A stretch of DNA of 42,758 bases, taken from assembly GCF_019049755.1 (NCBI RefSeq), contig NZ_JAFMOS010000635.1, positions 1 to 42,758 of the forward strand. Direction: 5' to 3'. Below, piece by piece: positions 16,538-25,588 of this stretch. Each line of letters begins with the position of its first letter. Position 1 is the stretch's first letter. Source of the stretch: Rahnella perminowiae. GTDB taxonomy: Bacteria; Pseudomonadota; Gammaproteobacteria; Enterobacterales; Enterobacteriaceae. Made by a program: the position numbers and the translations under genes. Below the pieces are notes generated by a model, which did not search any database, was not told where the DNA came from, and worked only from the letters and a program-made list of their open reading frames with translations.

Positions 16538-19500
16538 TGGAACAATGTTTAACATCAGCATCAGCGGTGCCTTCTGTGGTGCCATCAGCGCTGAATGTGC
16601 TCAATTTTCCGCTGACGGGCAGTCGTCTGATTGAAGCCAGTGCCGGGACGGGGAAAACCTTCACCATCGCGGCGCTTTACGTACGGCTGGTACTCGGCCA
16701 TGGCGGCAACAATGCCTTCGGCCGCCCGCTGACGCCGCCGGAAATTCTGGTCGTAACCTTTACCGATGCGGCCACTAAAGAGCTGCGGGATCGTATCCGC
16801 GAACGTCTTTCTACTGCGGCGATGTGTTTCTTAACCGATCCGCTGGCACCGTCTGCCTGCGACGAATTTTTGCAAACTTTGCGCGCGGAGTATCCGCCGG
16901 AGCAATGGCCTGGCTGCGCCCGTAAGCTGCAACTGGCGGCAGAATGGATGGATGAATCGGCCGTTTCGACCATTCACGGCTGGTGTAACCGTATGCTTGG
17001 CGAACACGCGTTCGACAGCGACAGCCTGTTCACCCAGACACTGGAAACCGATCAAACCGAACTGCTGATGAATGTGGTGCGTGATTACTGGCGCAGTTTT
17101 TATTTCTCCCTTGGCGGACAGGAAATCCGTACGCTGCGCGGATGGTGGCGTTCGCCTGAAGATCTGCACCGCAGCGTGATGCCGCTGCTGGAATATGCCG
17201 CAGAACTGGGCTCAGATCAGACGCCCGCCGATGTGTGCGAAACGGTGAATAACCAGAAAGCGGCAGAACTGGCGGCGCTCAAACAAGACTGGCCGCAATG
17301 GACTGAGGAACTGCGTACGTTGCTGGAAGGCGCGGTGGCGGCAAAAGTGGTTGACGGCAAAAAAATTCAGGCCCGGTTTTTCAACCCGTGGCTGGAAAAG
17401 TTGTATCTCTGGGCGACAACCGGCGAAGTGATACCTGAGCTGAAAACCGGCTGGACGCGCCTGACGCCAGCCGGTCTGAGAGAGTGCTGGAAACAGGGTG
17501 AACCGCCTGTACACCCGGCGCTGACTGCGATGGAAACCCTGAAAGCCCGGCTGGAAAGCCTGCCGGATGCCCGCAGCGGGTTGCTGCAACACGCCTGCCG
17601 CTGGATCAAAAACCGTTTTGACGCCGAGCAGAAAAAGCGCGCGCAAATGGGCTTTAATGATTTACTGATCCGCCTGGATGCTGCGCTGGGCAGCGATAAC
17701 GGCGAACGGCTGGCGGAGATCATCCGCACGCAATTCCCGGTGGCGATGATCGACGAATTTCAGGATACCGATCCGCTGCAATACCGTATTTTCGACTCCA
17801 TTTACCGCGTGGCGGAAAACGTGCCGGAGCAGGGGCTGATCCTGATCGGCGACCCGAAACAGGCGATTTACGCTTTCCGCGGTGCCGATATTTATACCTA
17901 TCTGCGTGCCCGCCGCGATACCGGTGGCCGCCACTACACGCTGGCGACCAACTTCCGTTCTACCCGCGCGATGGTGGCGGCGGTGAATCAGGTGTTTGAA
18001 CTGGCCGAGAAACGTCTGGCCGGTGAAGGCGCATTCCTGTTCCGGCGTGGTATGGAGAATCAGGTGCCGTTCCTGCCGGTGGAAGCCAAAGGACGTGCTG
18101 ATACGCTGGTGATTGATCATGCCGAAGCCGCTGCGCTGACGCTGTGGTATCCGGAAAACCAGCCGGAAGCATTGCCGAAAACGCAGTACGTTCAGCTGAT
18201 GGCGGACGGCTGTGCGACGGAAATTGTTCGCTTACTGCAGCTTGGTCAGCAGGGCGCTGCCGGTTTTGGGATCCCTGGCGAAACGCTAAAGCCGGTGATG
18301 CCGGGCGATATTGCCGTGCTGGTGAATACCGGCCGTGAGGCGTCGGCCATGCGTGCTGCGTTGTCAAAACGTGGTGTGCGTAGCGTGTATCTGTCTGATA
18401 AAGAATCAATTTTTAAAAGCGCCCAGGCGGCTGAATTACAATACTGGCTGGCGGCCTGTGCCGCGCCGGAAAATGATCGTCTGCTGCGCGCTGCGCTCGG
18501 TACGCCTTCGCTGAACCTGAGTTGGGAAGCCCTCGACAGGCTGAACCAGGATGAAAGCGAGTGGGAACGCTACGTAAAACAGTTTCAGGATTTGCGCACC
18601 TGCTGGCGCAGGCAGGGCATTTTACCGATGCTGCGTCGCCTGATGTGGGAATTCGACGTACCGCGCCGCCTGCTCGGGCGCGGTGACGAACGTGCGCTGA
18701 CCGATCTGCTGCATCTTTCCGAACTGCTGCAACAGGCCAGCGTTCAGCTCGACGGCGAGCACGCGCTGATCCGTTATCTGGCGCAACAGTGTCAGGATGA
18801 ACATCAGGGGGGCGATGCGCGTAAACTGCGCCTTGAGAGTGATGCTGCGCTGGTGAAGGTGGTCACGGTGCATAAGTCCAAAGGGCTGGAATATCCGCTG
18901 GTGTTCCTGCCTTTTGCCTGCGCTTTCCGCGCAGTGAAAAAACAGGACTCACCGCTGAAATGGCATACACCGGAAGGTGAGCTGAAAGTGGGGCTCAGTG
19001 CCTCCGACGAGCAACTGGCTCTGGCCGACCGCGAACGTCTGGGGGAAGATCTGCGTAAGTTCTACGTCGCGTTGACACGTTCACGTTATGCATTGTGGCT
19101 GGGAATGGCTCCGCTGAAAGAATTTGAAAAGAGTGCACCTGGCTATCTGTTCCATGGCGGCGAGGCCATCGCTGCGGATACACTGCCTGCCAGTTTGCAG
19201 GCGCTGGAAACCGACACGATTCGCGCCTGGCCGCTGCCCGTTGCTGATAGCGCAATCTATCGTGGCGAACAGACGTTGCCTGAACTCGGGCCGCGTCCGC
19301 CGCTGCGTACGCACAAAGCCCCCCGCTGGTGGGTGTCGAGTTTCTCCGGTCTGCAAATCGCCCCGGTGGGTACGTATATCCTGCCGGAAACGCTCCTCCG
19401 CGAGTCTCTGAACCGCGAACTCCCTGGTGAAATCGAAAGCGCGGCGCAGGACAGTTATTTAGAAGATCAAAAAGTGTTTGTGGAAGAAAAAGAGCCGGTG

Positions 19501-20265
19501 GCGGCTCTGTTGCAACCAATGACCGGTGAAAATTTGTATGCGTTCCCGCGCGGTCCTGCGCCGGGAAACTTTCTGCACGGTTTGCTGGAATGGGCGGGTG
19601 ACGAAGGATTTGCGGCGCTGGCGGCCGATCCGGCGAAAATCGCCGATCAGATCGCCCGGCGTTGTAACCGGTGGGGCTGGGAAAAGTGGATTGTGCCGCT
19701 GACCGGCTGGCTGACAGCACTACTGACGCAGCCGCTAGGCCTGCCGGACGGCGAAGCCTTCATGCTGGCGGAACTGCCACCTTATCAGGTCGAAATGGAA
19801 TTCTGGTTTTCACTCAAACAGGTGCCGACCCGTCGTCTCGACATGCTGGTTCAGCAATACACGCTGGAAGGCGCGGAGCGCGCGCCGCTGCTACCGGAAG
19901 ATCTCAACGGCATGCTGAAAGGTTTTATCGATCTGGTGTTTGAACATAACGGGCGTTATTACGTGCTGGATTACAAATCCAACTGGCTTGGTGATGATGC
20001 CAGCGGTTATGACCAAAAGAATATGATGCAGTCGATGCTTGATCATCGCTACGATTTACAGTTCACGCTGTATCTGTTCGCGCTGCATCGCCTGCTGAAA
20101 TCCCGCCTGCCGGATTATGACTACGACCGACACATCGGCGGCGCGGTCTATCTCTTTCTGCGCGGCAGCCATGCGCCGGGCAACGGCATCTGCGTTCAGC
20201 GGCCGGATAAAGCCCTGATTGAACAACTGGACGTTCTGTTCAGCGGCAGTGAGGAACGCGTATGA
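16534..20265 (+). CDS. recB: exodeoxyribonuclease V beta subunit RecB (helicase-nuclease)
   Basis: A 1243-residue protein (E. coli RecB 1180), the 3'-5' helicase and the only nuclease of RecBCD, for double-strand-break repair and destruction of foreign linear DNA. UvrD-type motifs in order: ASAGTGKT with K41, TFTDAATKELRDRI, IDEFQDTDPLQ near residue 405, GDPKQAIYAFRGAD, VHKSKGLEYPLVFLP, and FYVALTRSRYALW. The C-terminal nuclease residues are D1133, D1146 and K1148 (FIDLVFEHN and LDYKSNW), with the same spacing as E. coli D1067, D1080 and K1082, so both activities should be intact. The ATG overlaps the recC stop (ATGA), and GGAACGAAGGA lies upstream. No ptrA lies between recC and recB, unlike the usual enterobacterial locus. 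Confidence 0.95.
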   Translation: MMEQCLTSASAVPSVVPSALNVLNFPLTGSRLIEASAGTGKTFTIAALYVRLVLGHGGNNAFGRPLTPPEILVVTFTDAATKELRDRIRERLSTAAMCFLTDPLAPSACDEFLQTLRAEYPPEQWPGCARKLQLAAEWMDESAVSTIHGWCNRMLGEHAFDSDSLFTQTLETDQTELLMNVVRDYWRSFYFSLGGQEIRTLRGWWRSPEDLHRSVMPLLEYAAELGSDQTPADVCETVNNQKAAELAALKQDWPQWTEELRTLLEGAVAAKVVDGKKIQARFFNPWLEKLYLWATTGEVIPELKTGWTRLTPAGLRECWKQGEPPVHPALTAMETLKARLESLPDARSGLLQHACRWIKNRFDAEQKKRAQMGFNDLLIRLDAALGSDNGERLAEIIRTQFPVAMIDEFQDTDPLQYRIFDSIYRVAENVPEQGLILIGDPKQAIYAFRGADIYTYLRARRDTGGRHYTLATNFRSTRAMVAAVNQVFELAEKRLAGEGAFLFRRGMENQVPFLPVEAKGRADTLVIDHAEAAALTLWYPENQPEALPKTQYVQLMADGCATEIVRLLQLGQQGAAGFGIPGETLKPVMPGDIAVLVNTGREASAMRAALSKRGVRSVYLSDKESIFKSAQAAELQYWLAACAAPENDRLLRAALGTPSLNLSWEALDRLNQDESEWERYVKQFQDLRTCWRRQGILPMLRRLMWEFDVPRRLLGRGDERALTDLLHLSELLQQASVQLDGEHALIRYLAQQCQDEHQGGDARKLRLESDAALVKVVTVHKSKGLEYPLVFLPFACAFRAVKKQDSPLKWHTPEGELKVGLSASDEQLALADRERLGEDLRKFYVALTRSRYALWLGMAPLKEFEKSAPGYLFHGGEAIAADTLPASLQALETDTIRAWPLPVADSAIYRGEQTLPELGPRPPLRTHKAPRWWVSSFSGLQIAPVGTYILPETLLRESLNRELPGEIESAAQDSYLEDQKVFVEEKEPVAALLQPMTGENLYAFPRGPAPGNFLHGLLEWAGDEGFAALAADPAKIADQIARRCNRWGWEKWIVPLTGWLTALLTQPLGLPDGEAFMLAELPPYQVEMEFWFSLKQVPTRRLDMLVQQYTLEGAERAPLLPEDLNGMLKGFIDLVFEHNGRYYVLDYKSNWLGDDASGYDQKNMMQSMLDHRYDLQFTLYLFALHRLLKSRLPDYDYDRHIGGAVYLFLRGSHAPGNGICVQRPDKALIEQLDVLFSGSEERV

Positions 20266-22316
20266 AAATCAACAGCCGTGAGGACATTGAGTCTCTGCTG
20301 GCGAGCTGGGTGGAATGTGGCTGGTTGCGCGAACTGGATCGTGCGCTGGCAACGTTTCTGGCGAAAGCAACGCCGGATGCCCACCCGTTGTTATTACTGG
20401 CTACCGCGCTGACCAGTTATCAGCTCGGGCGGGGGCATGTGTGTCTGGATTTACAGGCCACACTTGATGACTGCGCCTTTTCTCTTTCGCTGCCGCCGGA
20501 GGGCGATCATGCTGACGGTGCGGTGATCCGCCCGGCTGCGGTGCTGGATAATCTGAGTTTGCAGGAATGGCTGGCGGCGCTGGCTCACCCGACGCTGGTC
20601 GGGCACGGAGAAGGATGTTCGCCGCTGGTGCTTACCGGCCAGCGCCTGTATTTGCGCCGTTACTGGCAGTACGAACAGAACGTGCGGGCGGCAATTGAAC
20701 AACGTCTGGCACGCAGCGTGCTGCATACACTCCCGGTGGCGTCGCTGCGTGCACCGCTCACTGCGTTGTTCCCGGCAGAGGGGCAATCCGCTCACACGAA
20801 CTGGCAGAAACTGGCCTGCGCGCTGGCGGCGGGCAGTGCGTTCAGCATTATTACCGGCGGACCGGGCACCGGTAAAACCACCACGGTGGTGCGACTGCTG
20901 GCGTTATTACAGACGCTGGCGCTGGAGGAAAGCAATCAGCCGCTGCGTATCAGGCTGGCCGCGCCGACCGGCAAGGCGGCAGCCCGGCTCAATGAATCCA
21001 TTGCCGGTGCGGTATCAAAGCTGGATCTCAGCGCCCTTAGCAACGGCAATGCGGTGCGCGAAAGTATCAACACCGATGTGGTGACGCTGCACCGTCTGCT
21101 CGGCAGCCGCCCGGATACGCGGCATTTCCGCCATCACCCGGGCAATCCGCTGATGCTGGATGTGCTGGTCGTCGATGAGGCATCAATGGTCGATCTGGAG
21201 ATGATGGCCGTATTGCTGGCGGCATTGCCGGAACAGGCGCGTCTGATCCTGCTTGGTGATAAAGATCAGCTGGCGTCGGTGGAAGCGGGTGCCTTGCTGA
21301 GTGAGTTATGTCAGCGCGCCAGCGGCGGCCATTATCTGCCGCAAACCCGCGACTGGCTGCAAAGTGTGACCGGCGAACAGATCCCTGATGCGCTGGTTGA
21401 TCCGCAAGGTACGGCGATGGATCAGGCGGTAGTGATGCTGCGACACAGTTACCGGTTTGATGCACAAAGCGGGATCGGTCAGCTGGCGGAAGCGGTAAAT
21501 GACGGCGATGTGAAAGCGCTGAAACAGGTCTGGCAACACGGATACGCTGATCTGGCACAACTGACATTGAGCGCAGATGATGACGCCGGACTGCGTGACT
21601 GGGTGGTGAAAGGTGGTGCGAAACATTTCCCGGCATCGGCAACACGCGAGGGCGCAGAATCCCCGGCTGGTTATCAACATTACCTCAACGTAATGATCAG
21701 GGAACGGCCGGCAGACGATGAATCGCCGGAAGCGTTCAACCGGTGGGCGACCCGCGTACTTCTGGCCTACAGCCAGTTCCAGCTGTTGTGCGCCTTACGT
21801 GGCGGACGCTGGGGCGTGGAAGGGCTGAATCAGCGTATCGCTGACATCCTGCGAAAAGAAGGGTTACTTAAGGCCTCGCTCGGCTGGTATCCGGGGCGTC
21901 CGGTACTGGTGACCCGCAATGATTACAGTCAGCGCCTGATGAACGGCGATATCGGCATTACGCTGGAGATCCCGCAGCGTCTTACCGATGGTACTGTAGT
22001 GCCCACCCTGCGTGTGGCATTTCCGGCCGGAGACGGCACGCAGGATATCCGCTGGGTGATGCCGGGGCGTTTGCAGGCGGTGGAAACGGTATTTGCCATG
22101 ACGGTGCACAAATCGCAGGGATCTGAATTTACCCATACCGCGCTGCTGTTGCCGGAGAATCTCAGCCCGATCCTGACGCGCGAGCTGATTTATACCGGCA
22201 TTACCCGTGCGCGTCACTGGTTCAGTCTGGGATGTGTCGGCGGCATAAATGCTGTGTTACCGGATGCGGTGAAGCGTCGGGTGTTACGTGCCAGCGGATT
22301 AATTGAAAGTGTGTAA
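20262..22316 (+). CDS. recD: exodeoxyribonuclease V alpha subunit RecD (5'-3' helicase)
   Basis: A 684-residue superfamily-1B helicase (E. coli RecD 608), the fast 5'-3' motor of RecBCD. Walker A is GGPGTGKTTT with K205; Walker B is VVDEASMVDLEMM; GDKDQLASVEAGA, VHKSQGSEFTH and YTGITRAR follow. An N-terminal domain of about 180 residues, which docks on RecC, precedes the motor. Its ATG overlaps the recB stop by four bases, so all three subunits are made from one message with coupled translation. The extra length lies mostly in the segment between helicase motifs III and IV (GHYLPQTRDWLQ to about residue 480). No argA follows; the next gene is convergent and unrelated. Confidence 0.94.
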   Translation: MKINSREDIESLLASWVECGWLRELDRALATFLAKATPDAHPLLLLATALTSYQLGRGHVCLDLQATLDDCAFSLSLPPEGDHADGAVIRPAAVLDNLSLQEWLAALAHPTLVGHGEGCSPLVLTGQRLYLRRYWQYEQNVRAAIEQRLARSVLHTLPVASLRAPLTALFPAEGQSAHTNWQKLACALAAGSAFSIITGGPGTGKTTTVVRLLALLQTLALEESNQPLRIRLAAPTGKAAARLNESIAGAVSKLDLSALSNGNAVRESINTDVVTLHRLLGSRPDTRHFRHHPGNPLMLDVLVVDEASMVDLEMMAVLLAALPEQARLILLGDKDQLASVEAGALLSELCQRASGGHYLPQTRDWLQSVTGEQIPDALVDPQGTAMDQAVVMLRHSYRFDAQSGIGQLAEAVNDGDVKALKQVWQHGYADLAQLTLSADDDAGLRDWVVKGGAKHFPASATREGAESPAGYQHYLNVMIRERPADDESPEAFNRWATRVLLAYSQFQLLCALRGGRWGVEGLNQRIADILRKEGLLKASLGWYPGRPVLVTRNDYSQRLMNGDIGITLEIPQRLTDGTVVPTLRVAFPAGDGTQDIRWVMPGRLQAVETVFAMTVHKSQGSEFTHTALLLPENLSPILTRELIYTGITRARHWFSLGCVGGINAVLPDAVKRRVLRASGLIESV

Positions 22317-22336
22317 GGCGTGTCTGAAGGCAGAAA

Positions 22337-22579
22337 TCAATATTCGTACGCGTGAACCCTGACGGGTTTACGCAAAGTGCGGGATTTACTGCCCGCCACT
22401 TTTGTGGCTTTGTCCGGATCGCCGGCGACAAATTCCAGCGTCGGCGAATAATAAAAAGGCAACCAGCCGCCGTAGCCATTCTCCCACTCCCAGCGAACCG
22501 GGCAGGGCCACAGAATGTCTTCATGCATGATGTAATAAGTCCATCGTCCATGTGGACGACGAGGTTTCGGTGTTTTCAT
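22337..22579 (-). CDS. hypothetical protein
   Basis: An 80-residue basic protein, rich in tryptophan and tyrosine (RWTYYIMHEDILWPCPVRW), convergent with recD and ending 20 bases from it. I do not recognise a family. There is no signal peptide or membrane helix, and the C-terminal third (KATKVAGSKSRTLRKPVRV) is strongly basic. The start at 22579 has no good binding site. It could be a small nucleic-acid-binding protein, but nothing in the sequence proves it, and the ORF could in principle be fortuitous. Confidence 0.5.
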   Translation of the reverse strand: MKTPKPRRPHGRWTYYIMHEDILWPCPVRWEWENGYGGWLPFYYSPTLEFVAGDPDKATKVAGSKSRTLRKPVRVHAYEY

Positions 22580-22702
22580 AAACGGGCGAACGGGCTCTTA
22601 AAAATTACTCAGGATATTCTGGCTCGCGTTGCGGAAGGTTTCAACCCCCTGGCCGGGTTGATGCTTATTTAAGCGGTTTTAAACGGGATCCTTTGCAAAA
22701 CT

Positions 22703-22810
22703 TTACCCCCAGATCATCGCCGCCCAGCGTAACAGCATCAGTGCGCCACAGATACACAGCAGTACCACAACCATTTTCCAGTGCTTGGTCATCATCCGTT
22801 TAGTTACCAT
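22703..22810 (-). CDS. yniD: small membrane protein YniD
   Basis: A 35-residue single-helix inner-membrane protein: a basic head (MVTKRMMTKHWK), one hydrophobic helix (MVVVLLCICGALMLLRW) and the tail AAMIWG. This matches my memory of E. coli YniD, also 35 residues, with HWKMVVVLL and LLRWAAMIWG in common. The function is unknown; it is a confirmed small protein in E. coli. GGAGGAG sits two bases before the ATG, with a stronger than usual but close spacing. It follows another tiny membrane protein by 24 bases and is probably co-transcribed with it. Confidence 0.85.
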   Translation of the reverse strand: MVTKRMMTKHWKMVVVLLCICGALMLLRWAAMIWG

Positions 22811-22834
22811 TTCTCCTCCTGCCATCCGGGCGTT

Positions 22835-22984
22835 TTAGCCCGCCATGTGCTGGTTCACATAGTGAACAACATGTTCTTTCAGTTCAGGAACGGCCTGATC
22901 GGCGAGCCATTCAAACACCATCAGCAGCAGGGCCGCCGCAGCAATAACGGACAAAAGTATAAGGGTTTTGTGACGTGCTTCCAT
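22835..22984 (-). CDS. small single-helix membrane protein upstream of yniD
   Basis: A 49-residue protein beginning MEARHKTLILLSVIAAAALLLMVFEW: a short basic N-terminus, one membrane helix, then an amphipathic helix (LADQAVPELKEHVVHYVNQH) likely to lie on the membrane surface. I do not recognise it. A start three codons earlier at 22993 is possible; neither has an ideal binding site, with GAGA about five bases before the chosen ATG. It ends 24 bases before yniD on the same strand, and the yniD binding site is in the gap. The two small proteins may work together, which is inference from position. Confidence 0.6.
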   Translation of the reverse strand: MEARHKTLILLSVIAAAALLLMVFEWLADQAVPELKEHVVHYVNQHMAG

Positions 22985-23081
22985 GATTCTCATTGGTTCT
23001 GAATTGCCTGTTTTTTACTCTATCAGAATAAGCCGCACCCTGCGCGGCTTCGATGTTCCGGTTCCGGAAAAATTTAATAAA

Positions 23082-24326
23082 TTATACCTTTTCGCCGGTT
23101 CCGAAACTTTGATCCTGTTTCTGCTCTTCAGGGATGAGTACTGTCTCTGCATGACGTGCTCCGGGGCGGAAACCGTTCTTTCGGGCGCAGATGGCAATCA
23201 TCAGCCCGGCGACGATCAGCAACTGCATGGCCCACGGAAAAACAGTAATGCCTGCGGTTTCCAGCACAATGCCTCCGGTTAACCCGCCACCGGCAATCGC
23301 CAGATTCCACGCTACCACCACCATCGATTGCGCCATGTCGGCATGCTCGCCGGTGGCGTCAGCAATTGCCGTTTGCAGCAAAGTGGCGGCGCCGCCAAAA
23401 GTCAGCCCCCATAGCGCGACACACACCGCTACCGTCAGCGGAGAAGAGGGGTTCAGCGCCAGTATCAGGGAAAGCAGGGCAAACATAAACAGGCTGGTCA
23501 GCAGGGTGCGCCGCAAATGCTTATCCACCAGCATGCCGGTAATGCCAATGCCTGCCAGCGCACCGAGGCCGAAAACCAGCAATATCTGATCGGCACTGGC
23601 GTCGAGCCCGGACAGGCGCAGGAATGGCACGATGTAGGTATAAAGCAGATTATGTGCCAGCATCCACAGCAGGATCACCATCAGAATACTGCGTACGCCG
23701 GGCAACATCAGCACCTGCCTCAAAGGCTGGCGCTCACCGGCGGACTGGCCAGGATAGTCCGGCACTTTCCGCACCACCCAGACAATCAGCAGCACCGTAA
23801 TAACAGACATTACGCCGAACGCCATCCGCCATCCGAGTGCGGAACCCATCCAGGTGCCCAGCGGGACGCCGACAGACAGCGCCAGCGGTGTGCCGACCAT
23901 CGCCACTGATAATGCGCGCCCTTGCTGATGTACCGGCACCATCCGCCGTGCATAACCGGCCAGTAATCCCCACGCCAGCCCGGCTGACGCACCGGCTACC
24001 CAGCGGGCGAAGAGCGTCAGGAAATAATTCGTTGAAAACGTGGTGAGGGTATTAAAAATCAGAAAGCCAAAGATTGCCGTCAGCAACGCCGTGCGGCGGT
24101 TCCAGCCCCGTGTCAGAGCCGCCAGCGGGATGACGGCCATCAGCGAACCGGCGGCATACAGCGTCACCAGTTGCCCGGCCATCGCCTGTGAAATATCGAG
24201 ACTGGCCGCGATCTGAGGCAACAGTCCGGCGGGAAGGGTTTCCGTCATGATGGCGATAAAACCGGTCAGCGCCATCGCCAGTAAAGCCGAAAGCGGCAGA
24301 GGGGATTTCAATACAGGGGAATTCAT
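23082..24326 (-). CDS. MFS transporter, DHA1 drug/sugar efflux type
   Basis: A 414-residue inner-membrane protein with 12 predicted helices of the major facilitator superfamily. The sequence near the N-terminus (FIAIMTETLPAGLLPQIAASL) and the RWVAGASAGLAWGLLAGYARRMVP block are typical of the AraJ/NepI/YdhP-like DHA1 group, which export small sugars, nucleosides or drugs. The substrate is not known. It ends in a charged tail (PEEQKQDQSFGTGEKV). Its start overlaps the stop of the upstream serine hydrolase by four bases, so the pair forms an operon. It is probably controlled by the LysR regulator that diverges from the hydrolase. Confidence 0.9.
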   Translation of the reverse strand: MNSPVLKSPLPLSALLAMALTGFIAIMTETLPAGLLPQIAASLDISQAMAGQLVTLYAAGSLMAVIPLAALTRGWNRRTALLTAIFGFLIFNTLTTFSTNYFLTLFARWVAGASAGLAWGLLAGYARRMVPVHQQGRALSVAMVGTPLALSVGVPLGTWMGSALGWRMAFGVMSVITVLLIVWVVRKVPDYPGQSAGERQPLRQVLMLPGVRSILMVILLWMLAHNLLYTYIVPFLRLSGLDASADQILLVFGLGALAGIGITGMLVDKHLRRTLLTSLFMFALLSLILALNPSSPLTVAVCVALWGLTFGGAATLLQTAIADATGEHADMAQSMVVVAWNLAIAGGGLTGGIVLETAGITVFPWAMQLLIVAGLMIAICARKNGFRPGARHAETVLIPEEQKQDQSFGTGEKV

Positions 24327-25474
24327 GATTGAACTCCATACACAGCATCGCGCAGTTGTGTAACGAACGGGCCTGACATGCCCTCATACAGAGTATTGGT
24401 GAAGGCGACGACGCTCAGTCCGGCGTTACGGTCAACGAACCAGGAATGGCCGTAAGCCCCGCCCCAGCGCCATGTGCCGGCCGACTCCGGTGAAGCGGCG
24501 GCCTGCGGATCCCGTAATACCGAAAAACCTAATCCAAAGCCCAGTCCCGGCGATTCCGGCAGTTCGGCACCACGGGTCTGATCCCGTCCCATTTCATCGA
24601 CCAGCGCCGCTGAGACTAACGGAGCGCCGCCGCAACGCAGCATTTCCAGCATTTTCAGTACGTCAGTCGCGCTGCTGACCATACCCGCGCCGCCGGAAGG
24701 ATAAGCCCGAGCGTTGAGTGCGCGTAAGGGAGAATATTCAATCCCCACGGTATTGTCGAAAGCGGCGACCTTTTCTCCTTCGCACAGCCGGTGGGGTTGC
24801 GGCACATCACTGACATACGCCGTAGCCAGCCGCGCCGGGTCACGGGCGACAAAACCGGTGTCATGCATGTTCAGCGGGCCGGTCAGTTGCATTTCTACCA
24901 CTTCAGGGAGAGGCCGTTTGCCTACCTGTTCCAGCACTGCGCCCAATACATCGACGGCCAGCGAATATCCCCATGACGTGCCCGGTGTATACAACAAAGG
25001 CACGCCCGATAAACGCCGCAGATTTTCCGCCAGCGAAATACCGCTGCTGTCCATTCCGTCAGAAACGCCTGCACGTGCATAAGGGCCATTTTCGTCCGGC
25101 TCAAAAAAGCGGTAACTCAGCCCGGCGGTATGACTTAATAACTGCCGTACTGTAATGCGTGCCGGTTGTCCGTCTGGCAGGACAGGGCGAAACTGTGGCA
25201 ACACGGTTTCAATATTGTCATCCAGCGCCAGCTTTCCCTGAGTGATCAGCGTCATTGCTGCGGTCGTCACAATGGGCTTGCTGACCGATGCCAGGCGAAA
25301 AAGCGTGTTTTCAGTCATTGGTTGGCGGCTTTCCCGGTCGGCAAAACCGGCAGCCTGGTGATAAACAATCTCACCGTGAAGGGCGACCAGGGCAACGGCA
25401 CCGACCAGTCTTTGTGAGTCAATGGCTTGTGCGATAACGCAATCAAGCCGGGATTTCAGTGAAGAGGAATTCAT
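24323..25474 (-). CDS. serine hydrolase of the beta-lactamase class C / esterase family
   Basis: A 383-residue protein with the penicillin-binding-protein-like fold. S63-V-S-K66 is the catalytic SxxK, Y170-S-L takes the place of the YxN motif, and a HTAGLSYRF block (115-123) is typical of EstB-like esterases. A third-motif candidate is HSWF near residue 345. There is no signal peptide, so it is cytoplasmic and more likely an esterase than a true beta-lactamase. It is coupled to the MFS exporter downstream and divergent from a LysR regulator; the three may form a small detoxification or antibiotic-ester unit, which is inference. Confidence 0.88.
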   Translation of the reverse strand: MNSSSLKSRLDCVIAQAIDSQRLVGAVALVALHGEIVYHQAAGFADRESRQPMTENTLFRLASVSKPIVTTAAMTLITQGKLALDDNIETVLPQFRPVLPDGQPARITVRQLLSHTAGLSYRFFEPDENGPYARAGVSDGMDSSGISLAENLRRLSGVPLLYTPGTSWGYSLAVDVLGAVLEQVGKRPLPEVVEMQLTGPLNMHDTGFVARDPARLATAYVSDVPQPHRLCEGEKVAAFDNTVGIEYSPLRALNARAYPSGGAGMVSSATDVLKMLEMLRCGGAPLVSAALVDEMGRDQTRGAELPESPGLGFGLGFSVLRDPQAAASPESAGTWRWGGAYGHSWFVDRNAGLSVVAFTNTLYEGMSGPFVTQLRDAVYGVQS

Positions 25475-25555
25475 GAGATATCTCAGTTTCAGAAAGTGTT
25501 AAATCACGATAGAGATCTCCTCAGTGCGGAAAAAGTAGGGTAGATTTCCATAATA

Positions 25556-25575
25556 TACGGACGCTGATGTCCGTA
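25556..25575. promoter_or_regulatory. perfect inverted repeat between the LysR gene and the hydrolase operon
   Basis: TACGGAC and GTCCGTA, seven bases each, separated by six. It lies 13 bases before the LysR start, in the 114-base divergent gap. It could be an operator used by the LysR protein on itself, or a hairpin in its leader. LysR sites usually contain T-N11-A; here the repeat is T-N18-A, so a different protein is possible. Confidence 0.45.
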
Positions 25576-25588
25576 ATCGGGAGCGACA

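Noticed and set aside
18995..19720. Minus-strand frame of 241 codons inside recB
   Set aside because: Antisense to the conserved C-terminal half of RecB; proline- and arginine-rich with no domain or ribosome site.
24323..25474. Reading the serine hydrolase as an AmpC-type resistance enzyme
   Set aside because: It has SxxK but YSL instead of YxN and lacks an export signal, so it would not meet periplasmic beta-lactams.
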